Source of the DNA: Clostridium bowmanii | Lineage (GTDB): Bacteria; Bacillota; Clostridia; Clostridiales; Clostridiaceae | DNA: 64,000 bases | Direction: 5' to 3' | Assembly (NCBI RefSeq): GCF_018861315.1 | Contig: NZ_JAHLDL010000001.1 | Span: forward strand, 125,923 to 189,922 | Shown here: piece by piece, positions 28,703 to 36,932 of the stretch | Position numbering within the stretch: the first letter of the stretch is position 1 | Layout: every line of letters begins with the position of its first letter | Program-made: the position numbers and the translations under genes | Notes under the pieces: model-generated | The model's input: the letters and a program-made list of their open reading frames with translations, nothing else | What the model was told of the DNA's origin: nothing | Database searches by the model: none

Positions 28703-29554
28703 TTATCCTTTTACTGCTGATCCCACTGTCATTGCTCTTTCTACTTGCTCACTAAATAGTGCATATAGGATTACCGTAGGTATACTTGCTATTGTCATTG
28801 CTGCACCCATTGCACCCCAATTTGTAGTAAACTGACCCTGGAAGAACAATAATCCTAGAGGAAGTGTCTTTAATGCTTCATCTGAAATTAACATCAATGC
28901 TATTGGAAATTCGTTCCATGCAGAAAGAAATACAAATATTCCTATAGTTGATATTGCTGGTTTAATTATTGGAATTATAATACTATAAAAAGTTCTATAT
29001 ATACTAGCTCCATCCATACAAGCAGCTTCTTCCAGCTCCACAGGAATATTACGTAAAAACCCGTAAAATACTATGGTGGAAAAGGATAAATTAAATGCAA
29101 TGTACGGAATTATTAAACCTGCATAGGTATTATTTATGCCCAAAAATTTAACAATCATAAATAGTGGAACCATAAGTGCTTGTACAGGAATAAACATTCC
29201 TACTGTAATATATATTCTTGCAATATTCTTAAACTTCCACTCCATTCTTGCAAGTGCATATGCTAATGGAAGAGCTAAAATAATAGTTCCTACAACTGTG
29301 CATACAGAGACCACTACGCTATTACAAAAATACTGTGGAACATTAAATTTATTCCATGCAGTTATATAATTTTCAATTCTAAAATGAGTAGGAAAGCCAA
29401 ATGTATTTGTCACAAATATTTCATCATTATTCTTAAGTGAATAAAATATCATCCATATTAGTGGATACACTGATATAAAAGCATAAAACCAAAGAAATAC
29501 TTTGAAAAATATATTTTGCTTACCATTTGGATCTGACTTTTTTCTATTTGCCAT
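28703..29554 (-). CDS. Carbohydrate ABC importer permease (MalG-like)
   Basis: 283 residues with six predicted transmembrane helices. The cytoplasmic EAA loop reads ELEEAACMDGASIYRTFYSIIIPIIKP, which couples to the ATPase. The last residues TVGSAVKG match the MalG/LacG type of sugar importer. Third gene of the binding protein-permease-permease set; start follows AAGGAGGG. No ATPase is encoded, so a shared MsmK-type ATPase from elsewhere is needed. Confidence 0.92.
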   Translation of the reverse strand: MANRKKSDPNGKQNIFFKVFLWFYAFISVYPLIWMIFYSLKNNDEIFVTNTFGFPTHFRIENYITAWNKFNVPQYFCNSVVVSVCTVVGTIILALPLAYALARMEWKFKNIARIYITVGMFIPVQALMVPLFMIVKFLGINNTYAGLIIPYIAFNLSFSTIVFYGFLRNIPVELEEAACMDGASIYRTFYSIIIPIIKPAISTIGIFVFLSAWNEFPIALMLISDEALKTLPLGLLFFQGQFTTNWGAMGAAMTIASIPTVILYALFSEQVERAMTVGSAVKG

Positions 29555-29569
29555 TACTTTCCCTCCTTC

Positions 29570-30448
29570 CTAGTAAACAATTTTTTCTTTTGCAATATAT
29601 TTGTTAATAAGGATTGTAGCAATTAAACATTGAATAATTAGTACGGTTGCAGATGTACATGCATATCCAAATTCACCAAGTCTAAATGCAGATCTGTAGG
29701 TCATATAAGTTAGTGTATAAGTTGTTGTACCAGGGCCACCACTAGACATTATAAACATGTTTGCAAAGGCATTTAGCCCTCCTGTTACTGCAAGTACCAA
29801 ACAAAATTTATAAGTTTCTGCAATAATAGGAATTGTTATTTTTATATGTGCCTGAAACTTTGAACATCCATCTATTCGAGCTGCTTCGTAATATTGTTCA
29901 GGTACAGATTTGATTGCAGTAAATAAAAGTGTGAATTGATATCCCATGTACTGCCATGCATTTACAAAAGCAATAGCAACAATTGCTTTTTTCCCACTAA
30001 GCCAATCTTGCTGATAATCCATTCCAATTAAGCTAAAAACTTTATTTATAAGCCCATTGTCTGCATTATACATTGATAGCCATAATTGGCAAGCTACAGT
30101 AACAGACAATACAACTGGAATAAAATAAGATACTCTTAATAGCTTTCTACCCTTAATAGTGACATCTGATGCTGCTAATGCAAGCACAGTTCCTATAGAA
30201 ATTTGTGTCACTACTAAAATAACTGCAAATATAATTCCATTATTGCTAGAGGAATAAAAAAGTGGATCTTTAAATAACTCAAAATAATTCTTAAATGCTA
30301 TAAATTTAGCTTGTGATAACCCATCCCATCTAAAAAAGCTCCTGTATATTGTTTGTGCAATGGGTATAAATACTATGCCAGTGAATAGTATAAGTGCTGG
30401 TAGTGAAAATATCGCGATAGCTATCTTATTTTTAAAAAATTTATTCAT
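29570..30448 (-). CDS. Carbohydrate ABC importer permease (MalF-like)
   Basis: 292 residues from ATG 30448 (AGGGTG upstream); a longer frame to 30517 adds a poorly hydrophobic leader without a ribosome binding site. Six transmembrane helices; EAA loop EQYYEAARIDGCSKFQAHIKITIPI. It forms the channel with the MalG-like partner 15 bp downstream. Confidence 0.9.
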   Translation of the reverse strand: MNKFFKNKIAIAIFSLPALILFTGIVFIPIAQTIYRSFFRWDGLSQAKFIAFKNYFELFKDPLFYSSSNNGIIFAVILVVTQISIGTVLALAASDVTIKGRKLLRVSYFIPVVLSVTVACQLWLSMYNADNGLINKVFSLIGMDYQQDWLSGKKAIVAIAFVNAWQYMGYQFTLLFTAIKSVPEQYYEAARIDGCSKFQAHIKITIPIIAETYKFCLVLAVTGGLNAFANMFIMSSGGPGTTTYTLTYMTYRSAFRLGEFGYACTSATVLIIQCLIATILINKYIAKEKIVY

Positions 30449-30489
30449 CCTCATCACCCTATACAATTTATTAGTAATACTTATAAAAA

Positions 30490-30551
30490 GGAAATTCCCC
30501 AAGCTCTTTTGCATCAATACTTTGTGCAGTTTAAAAGCTAGAAGAATTTCC
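30490..30551 (-). terminator. Attenuating hairpin between binding protein and permease genes
   Basis: Outer stem GGAAATTC / GAATTTCC with an inner AGCTCTTTT / AAAAGCT pairing, followed on the minus strand by TTTTTATAA. It probably lets the binding protein be made in excess over the permeases. Confidence 0.6.
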
Positions 30552-30562
30552 AGTTTTTTTTG

Positions 30563-31864
30563 TTATTCGAATGCTGTTTCCATTACTCTTTCCATATTTT
30601 TAATGAAATCTTCTGCACTAAAATTACCTGTTAATAGATTTTGTGCATTGTCTTCAAGCCCAGCTTTTACTTTTCCATTTGATAAATGCCAATCAAAGCC
30701 TGTAGTTGTTTTTATACTTGGTATTACCTTATTTAATTCTTGCATCATCGGTGGAAATTGCTTTTCTACTTTTTTATCAATTTTTATAGAAACAAGTGGA
30801 TTAGCTCTTTGCGTGAATTTACACTCAGCATATTTTTCTGCCATAAATGCTGCTACTTTAGCTGCCATATCTTTATTTTTTGAATTTGCCGATACTGCGA
30901 ATCCTTGTGGAGCACCACCTCCGCAGAAAGCAGTTTTTGAGCTTTCAACTTCTGCTGCACTAGCTGCTGGCAAATACATCCAACCTACTTTATCGCCTAA
31001 AGCTTTAGTTGATGCTTCAATTTCCCACTGTCCATTAAGTAGCATAGCGGCTTTACCACTATAAAATAATGATGCTGCTTGATCGTAGTTTAGGTTTGTA
31101 GCACCTTTTCCAACTAGTCCATCTTTAACTAGTTTTACAACTTCTTCTGCTGCAAATTTATATGCCTCATCTGTAATTTTTGCTTTATTATCATTTAATG
31201 CCATAACTCCAGCTGGATTTTTTCTTGATGCAAACACATCATAAAGTGCTACACATGACCACTTTTCTTTACCAAATATTGAAAGTGGAACTATATTTTT
31301 AGCTTTAAACACTTTTACTACTTTTTCATATTCTTCTATTGTAGTTGGAACGGTCAAGTTGTTTTTTGCAAATAATTCTTTATTGTAAAACATAAGAACA
31401 TATTCATTCCCTGCATATGGGAATGCGTATACATGGCCTTCTTTATCTAGTAATGTATTCATATTACTTGGAATCATCTTCTTCTTGAAATCATTTGAAT
31501 AGGTATCCAATTTTAGAATATTATTTGATTTTTTGAAAGTTTCAGTTAAGTTAGGATTTGTTGAAAAAATATCTGGTAAATTTCCTGTGGAAGCATATGT
31601 TTTAATTTTTTGGTCATCATCTCTAGATGATGCCTCCAATTGAATTTCCACATTTGGCATTTCTGTTTTTAATGCCGCCATGGCATAGTCATAAGGTGCT
31701 TTTGTGTCTTCATCTCCTACGTCAACATACAGTTTCAATACAACTTTTTCATCTTTTGAATTTACCGTAGTTTCTGTAACTGCTTTATTTTTGCAACCAG
31801 CTAGTGAAAATACAATAACACCAGTTAAAGCTAGAGATAATATTTTCTTAATAGAATTTCCCAT
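30563..31864 (-). CDS. Sugar ABC importer substrate-binding lipoprotein
   Basis: 433 residues. Signal peptide with lipobox LAGC (SLAGCKN, lipidated Cys about residue 24). The mature protein is a family 1 extracellular solute-binding protein: two-lobe fold with DIFSTNPNLTETF, VYAFPYAGNEYVLMFYNKELF, TIEEYEKVVKVFK and AAMLLNGQWEIEA. The ligand is unknown; relatives bind oligosaccharides or glycosides. First gene of the importer operon, with a cre box in its promoter region, so it is probably repressed by CcpA when preferred sugars are present. The adjacent YesN/YesM pair probably induces it. Confidence 0.93.
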   Translation of the reverse strand: MGNSIKKILSLALTGVIVFSLAGCKNKAVTETTVNSKDEKVVLKLYVDVGDEDTKAPYDYAMAALKTEMPNVEIQLEASSRDDDQKIKTYASTGNLPDIFSTNPNLTETFKKSNNILKLDTYSNDFKKKMIPSNMNTLLDKEGHVYAFPYAGNEYVLMFYNKELFAKNNLTVPTTIEEYEKVVKVFKAKNIVPLSIFGKEKWSCVALYDVFASRKNPAGVMALNDNKAKITDEAYKFAAEEVVKLVKDGLVGKGATNLNYDQAASLFYSGKAAMLLNGQWEIEASTKALGDKVGWMYLPAASAAEVESSKTAFCGGGAPQGFAVSANSKNKDMAAKVAAFMAEKYAECKFTQRANPLVSIKIDKKVEKQFPPMMQELNKVIPSIKTTTGFDWHLSNGKVKAGLEDNAQNLLTGNFSAEDFIKNMERVMETAFE

Positions 31865-31915
31865 TTATACCCCCCATAATACTTTATTAAAACGTTTATA
31901 TGAGACAATTTTTAG

Positions 31916-31929
31916 TGAAATCGTTTTCT
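31916..31929. promoter_or_regulatory. Candidate CcpA cre site upstream of the importer
   Basis: TGAAATCGTTTTCT fits the degenerate cre consensus (TGWNANCGNWNNCW) at every fixed position, 52 bp before the binding-protein start. Confidence 0.6.
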
Positions 31930-32011
31930 CTCTTAATTATATGTTTTCAATGCTTTATATTATATGGAAAATATGACTCAACTTTGTATTATTTGTTTTA
32001 TTTTAATTAGA

Positions 32012-33598
32012 TTATTTATTTCTTATTTCATACTCACTTGGAGTAACTCCAAAGTATTTTTTAAAACACTTGCTAAAATAACTTGCATCTTTGTATCCTA
32101 TATTATCTGAGACCTCAGAAAACCTTATATTTCCGCTTTTCAATAATCGCTCTGCCTTTTGCATTCTCACCATTGTAATATAATCTCCTATTGTTATATT
32201 TAGCTCTTTTTTAAACTGAGCTCTTAGATAAGAAGAATTTATATACAAGCTTCCTGCAACTTTTTTAATGTTCAAATCAAAATCATAATAATTTATATCA
32301 ATAAATTCTTTTGCATCCTTTACAAGTTTTTTACCTTTTGTAATTTTATTGCCTGAGGAGTATTCTATAACCTTATTAAAAGTACCTTTCACAAACTCCC
32401 AAAGCTCACTAAGTGTTTCTTGTTTTTCTATTTCTTCCACGGGATAAAATGTTTCTCCAAAAACTTGCTCAATACCATACCCAATTTCTACAACGTAGGC
32501 CAGAGCAACAGATATAAGTCCCATAGTAATTGCGTAAGTATAATCCATTGATACATTATTATTATAAATATATATTAAAACTTGCTCTAGTTCTTTTTCT
32601 ATTTTTTTACTTTCATTTAATCTTAAACTAATCAAAATATTTTCATTTACATTTCCCGCATAAAAACCTGATTTATAACTCACATTAGTCACTTTGTTGT
32701 ACTCAATAACTTTATTGTTTCCCAAAATAAATTTATTTTGAAGAGAAGAAAGAGATTCTTTATAAGAAATCCAAATGCCTCTTAAACCCCTATGATATTC
32801 TCCAATCCCTACAGTTACTGTACAATTTAACACCTTTTGAACTTCACGAGTAAAACTTTCGTACTTATATTTTTGAAAATCCTCATTTATACTTTGCTCA
32901 CCTGCTTCAATAATTGAAATAATCCGTCCATCATCATCATAAAAAGCTGTATAATTTCCTTCTAATTTCATAGTAGCATTTAGAATTTTATGTATCTCAT
33001 TCTGAATATCGTTTCTTTCTTTAGAATTTTTTCTATGAAGAAAATCATCCATTTCTACCACGGCTACCTGAAATAACAAGGTTTTATTAAAGAAATTATA
33101 ATCTTTTAATTTTTGTTTCATATCCTCATCACTAAGCCCATTATTATTATGAATCAATAGAGAAAATAAATTTTGCTTTTTAAAAGCTACTATTTCAGCT
33201 CTAATGTGACTATCTCTACGTTTTAAATTTATTTTTTCTTTTATATCTAGCAGTGTAGCCAACAATTCCTTTTTTTCAAAAGGTTTCAAAATATAATCTT
33301 GTACCCCAAGTTTAATGGCTTTCTTAGCATACTCAAACTCATTATATCCAGTAATAAGTACTGTAACTATTTCTGGATATTCTTCCTTAACCTTTTTTGC
33401 AAATGTTAATCCGTCCATAAATGGCATGTTAATATCTGAGAGGATTATATCTGGTTTATGAACTTCCACTTGCACCAGTGCATCTAGCCCATTTCTTTCT
33501 TCAAAGCATATCTCAAACCCATAAGATGCCCAATCAATTGCTGTCCTTAAATATTGTCTAAATATTATCTCATCATCCACCACTGCTATTTTTATCAT
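32012..33598 (-). CDS. YesN-type response regulator with AraC DNA-binding domain
   Basis: 528 residues. Receiver domain (1-120): acidic pair VVDDE, phospho-Asp in PDIILSDINMPFMDG, KPFEKKEL. The middle part (150-400) is a variable linker domain. The C-terminal AraC pair of helix-turn-helices (430-528) ends IGYKDASYFSKCFKKYFGVTPSEY. Its start overlaps the kinase stop (ATGA). Together they form a YesMN pair that usually controls an adjacent sugar importer, here the operon starting 150 bp downstream. Confidence 0.94.
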   Translation of the reverse strand: MIKIAVVDDEIIFRQYLRTAIDWASYGFEICFEERNGLDALVQVEVHKPDIILSDINMPFMDGLTFAKKVKEEYPEIVTVLITGYNEFEYAKKAIKLGVQDYILKPFEKKELLATLLDIKEKINLKRRDSHIRAEIVAFKKQNLFSLLIHNNNGLSDEDMKQKLKDYNFFNKTLLFQVAVVEMDDFLHRKNSKERNDIQNEIHKILNATMKLEGNYTAFYDDDGRIISIIEAGEQSINEDFQKYKYESFTREVQKVLNCTVTVGIGEYHRGLRGIWISYKESLSSLQNKFILGNNKVIEYNKVTNVSYKSGFYAGNVNENILISLRLNESKKIEKELEQVLIYIYNNNVSMDYTYAITMGLISVALAYVVEIGYGIEQVFGETFYPVEEIEKQETLSELWEFVKGTFNKVIEYSSGNKITKGKKLVKDAKEFIDINYYDFDLNIKKVAGSLYINSSYLRAQFKKELNITIGDYITMVRMQKAERLLKSGNIRFSEVSDNIGYKDASYFSKCFKKYFGVTPSEYEIRNK

Positions 33599-35400
33599 AT
33601 GAGTTCCCCCTCCATTCTGCCTGGAATTATAAGGGTTACTTCTGTATACTCACCAACCTCACTCTTTATACTAATTCCATATGCTTCGCCAAAATATAAT
33701 TTTATTCTTTGATCCACATTATAAAGGCCGAAAGATTTCTCTTTATTTTTCTTAGTTATGTTAGCTATTAACTTTTCTTTTTCTATACCAATTCCATTAT
33801 CATAAATTTCAAAAATAATTTTCTCACCTTGTTTATACCCCTTTATCGATAAGTGTCCAAAGTTTTTCTTCCATTTTAAGCCATGATAAATTGCATTTTC
33901 CACTATGGGTTGTAGGGTTAGCTTTGAGATACTATAACCTAGTATTTCATCCTCCATGCTTATATTATAATCAAATATATCATAATAACGAAGCCCTTGA
34001 ATTGCCAAGTAATCTTCTACATTTTTTATTTCTTCTCTAATTGTAATCACTTCTTTACCCTTACTAAGTACAACTCTATAGAAATCTGCCAAAGCTTTAG
34101 TGGTCTTTTGAACCTCCTCCTTCATTCCCATATCTGATAAAGTATAGATCACATCCAATGTGTTATACAAAAAATGTGGTTTAATTTGTTGATGAAGTAG
34201 CGATAGTTCATATTCTCTTTTCTTCTTTTGCTCATTTTTAAACTGTGCTAAGCTTTCTTTAAGATTTTGGAGCATTACATGAAACCCTTCCGTTAAGAGT
34301 CCAACTTCATCCTTTGAATTATTTTCAAAGCTTACTTCCAAATTTCCCTTCTGAATCATAAGCATCTTATTTTTTAATTGTACCATTGGTTTTGTTAGGC
34401 GGTTAGATAGCATTATAGATCCAAAAATTACTAAAACCCCGCAAAATATGCTTACCACTTGAATCAGCACCCTTAACCTTTTTAGGTCTACTAATAGCCC
34501 TTCTAGTGGAATTACACTTACGAGTTTTAGATCTCGCTGTCCAAACTGTTTTGAGGTTACAATGTATTTCACCCCCTTATTATTCATTGTTTTTGAAAAA
34601 TCACCATCATTAACTATATTTTCTCTTAGCGAAATATCACTTATCGGCTTAAGCTGTTCACCATCAGTGTTTGAAGCTACAACCTTTCCATTTAAATCTG
34701 AAATAAAATATTTCCCAAGTCCCACAATTTTCATACTTTCGAAAGTAGAAGAAATTGTCGCTTCATCAATATTTAGTACTAAATATCCCATTGTTTCACC
34801 TGATGATGGATTAAAGATTTTTTTACCAATTGTTAATACAGGTTTACTTGAATCTTCCACTAAAAAGTCTCTTTTACCCATAGGAAACCAGTAGTTAATT
34901 CCATTAGTCTTTTCTATTTGGTTTATAAAGTCCCTGTTTTTATCATTATAGATGTTATTACTCATATTATCATTATCCGAGTATAAGTTAAAATTATTAT
35001 CTATAAAAGCAATAGAGCTAACCTCTCTGAAAATCATTTTAGCATAGCTTATCTCATTATTTAATGAATTATAAAGCCTTAAGCCTTGACTGCCTTGCGC
35101 ACTCGACTCTTGATTTAATATTATTGTTCGACTAAGATTTAAGGATAGCATATTTGCACAATTTTCCGAATTTTTAAGAGTTGTTTCAACCATGTTAATT
35201 ATAAGTTTTGAATTATCCTTCACATTCTCTTCTGTTTTTTGTATAACAATTCTAGATGCCAAGACATTTGCCGCATTAGCCAAAATCAAAATAGGAATAA
35301 TAGTAAGTGGCAAATAAAATACAAGAATTTTATTTCTAATTTTCAAATCCTTATACCAACATTTAAATTTTCCTATTATATTCAAAGCTTTCACCCCCAA
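33595..35400 (-). CDS. YesM-type sensor histidine kinase
   Basis: 601 residues. Two transmembrane helices (about 26-48 and 308-330) flank an extracytoplasmic Cache-like sensor domain. Then a HAMP linker (LTKPMVQLKNKMLMIQKGNL), the His_kinase box QIKPHFLYNTLDVIYTL and a LytS/YesM-type ATPase domain (PIVENAIYHGLKWK, DNGIGIEK, GLYNVDQRIKLYFG). Phosphorylates the overlapping regulator. The sensed ligand is likely the substrate of the neighbouring importer. Confidence 0.94.
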   Translation of the reverse strand: MGVKALNIIGKFKCWYKDLKIRNKILVFYLPLTIIPILILANAANVLASRIVIQKTEENVKDNSKLIINMVETTLKNSENCANMLSLNLSRTIILNQESSAQGSQGLRLYNSLNNEISYAKMIFREVSSIAFIDNNFNLYSDNDNMSNNIYNDKNRDFINQIEKTNGINYWFPMGKRDFLVEDSSKPVLTIGKKIFNPSSGETMGYLVLNIDEATISSTFESMKIVGLGKYFISDLNGKVVASNTDGEQLKPISDISLRENIVNDGDFSKTMNNKGVKYIVTSKQFGQRDLKLVSVIPLEGLLVDLKRLRVLIQVVSIFCGVLVIFGSIMLSNRLTKPMVQLKNKMLMIQKGNLEVSFENNSKDEVGLLTEGFHVMLQNLKESLAQFKNEQKKKREYELSLLHQQIKPHFLYNTLDVIYTLSDMGMKEEVQKTTKALADFYRVVLSKGKEVITIREEIKNVEDYLAIQGLRYYDIFDYNISMEDEILGYSISKLTLQPIVENAIYHGLKWKKNFGHLSIKGYKQGEKIIFEIYDNGIGIEKEKLIANITKKNKEKSFGLYNVDQRIKLYFGEAYGISIKSEVGEYTEVTLIIPGRMEGELI

Positions 35401-35600
35401 GGATAGATATAATCCCTATGTGAGATTATACCATATTCACTTCACATATAGCCATTATCTATCTTTACTTATATTTCTTTAAATAGCCACCTATAATAGA
35501 AACTTACTGTATAAGCTCATAAAATTAGCTTCTGTAGATTAAATTATTTTGTTCTCTTTACCTATTAATTATTTATAATTAATTCACAGCTACTTTGCAC

Positions 35601-36863
35601 CTAAGTCATCTTCCTATATTGACCAGGTGAAATCCCTTCTATTTTTTTAAATACTTTTGTATAGTAGCTCTGATCAGTGAATCCAACGTTATGAGCTATA
35701 TCACTTAGTGAGATTTTTAAATTTGTCAAATATTTTTTACTCTCTTCAATCCTCACCTTATTTAAATAATCAATAAAATTTATACCCAATTCTTTTTTAA
35801 ATAATTTACTAAAATAAGCTGGGCTCAAATATACATGTTCAGCTACACTATCTAAGGATATATTCATACTAACATTATCATTAATATACTCCATGGATTT
35901 TTGTATAATGTGGCAATTGTTTATATTTTCTAAATTGTATACACATTCACTAAATCTATCTAAAACCTTTATTATCCACTCGCAAAGTTTCTCAACGTTG
36001 TTTAATGTGGACACTTCATTTAGATATTTAAAATTAAGTCCAAAAACCATTTCCAGATTACCTCCGCCCTCAACTGCTGCTCTAGAAAGTACAATCATAA
36101 GTTCTAAAACCCTTGCTCTCGTTACTTCAATATTATTACCATTATTAAACAAAACATGTCCTAGAAGCTCATTTAATATGATTTTCGCTCCTTTTTTATC
36201 TCCAAGCTTAACCCTTGATAGCAGTTCCTTTTCCAGTTCTACAGGATAGTAATTTGAGATGTGTTCAGAATATTCCTTATGTTTTACATTTTGTATTTCT
36301 TCATTAATTGCGGCCTGCTCTTCATAGAACCTTCGTCTCTGGGAAAGTATAATACTTTCTCCAGCCATTATATCCTTTGAAATAATATACAATAATTTAG
36401 CCAAATGCCTAACTCTATCTGGTTCAACAATAGGTACATTTTTAACATAGTTTTGTAAAATATCCCTACTTTCTAGAGGAAAATCATATGTTTTAATTAG
36501 ATCTTCTACCACAAAATCATCAGAGGTATTCATTCTGATTGGTCCCCCTATTAATGCTCCCCTAAAAATTCCACCAATAACTATCGAAGTTGCGAAATGA
36601 ACTAATCCACTTGGACAAAAATATACAAAGGGCTCACCAATTTTTTCTGATTGCTTGCTGGCATAAAGATGTGACTGATTGCAAGTACATCTCTCCCTAC
36701 TTAATTCTTTAAATTTAATGCAAAACTCACAAGGCTCTCCCTCAGAATGAATTGTTTCACCAAATTCATCGATATTAAAACATAATATACCGGTAACCTT
36801 ATTATATGTTTTAAGATTAGCTATTAAAGTTTCACTATTTAAACTACTCTTTTGTAGGTACAT
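35601..36863 (-). CDS. PocR-domain AraC-family regulator
   Basis: 420 residues. Residues about 10-165 are a PocR ligand-binding domain with its Cys-rich core (EPCEFCIKF, RCTCNQSH, YFCPSGLVHFA, GGPIRM), which in relatives senses small alcohols or hydrocarbon derivatives and often governs corrinoid or propanediol genes. Residues about 320-420 are the AraC DNA-binding domain (HVYLSPAYFSKLFKKELG, VGFTDQSYYTKVFK). The ATG is preceded not by a normal ribosome binding site but by a 10-C run (minus strand). It lies 70 bp downstream of the activator gene at 36933, on the same strand. Confidence 0.92.
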   Translation of the reverse strand: MYLQKSSLNSETLIANLKTYNKVTGILCFNIDEFGETIHSEGEPCEFCIKFKELSRERCTCNQSHLYASKQSEKIGEPFVYFCPSGLVHFATSIVIGGIFRGALIGGPIRMNTSDDFVVEDLIKTYDFPLESRDILQNYVKNVPIVEPDRVRHLAKLLYIISKDIMAGESIILSQRRRFYEEQAAINEEIQNVKHKEYSEHISNYYPVELEKELLSRVKLGDKKGAKIILNELLGHVLFNNGNNIEVTRARVLELMIVLSRAAVEGGGNLEMVFGLNFKYLNEVSTLNNVEKLCEWIIKVLDRFSECVYNLENINNCHIIQKSMEYINDNVSMNISLDSVAEHVYLSPAYFSKLFKKELGINFIDYLNKVRIEESKKYLTNLKISLSDIAHNVGFTDQSYYTKVFKKIEGISPGQYRKMT

Positions 36864-36872
36864 TATTTTGGC

Positions 36873-36882
36873 GGGGGGGGGG
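36873..36882. repeat. 10-G homopolymer tract immediately upstream of the PocR-AraC start
   Basis: G10 on the plus strand (C10 in the mRNA) starting 10 bp upstream of the ATG at 36863, where a ribosome binding site is expected. It is by far the longest G/C run in an otherwise AT-rich window and could be hypermutable. Confidence 0.85.
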
Positions 36883-36932
36883 TGTTAGATTGTTTCTTTA
36901 AAGTATAGTATTAATGACATTTCAAAAGGATC

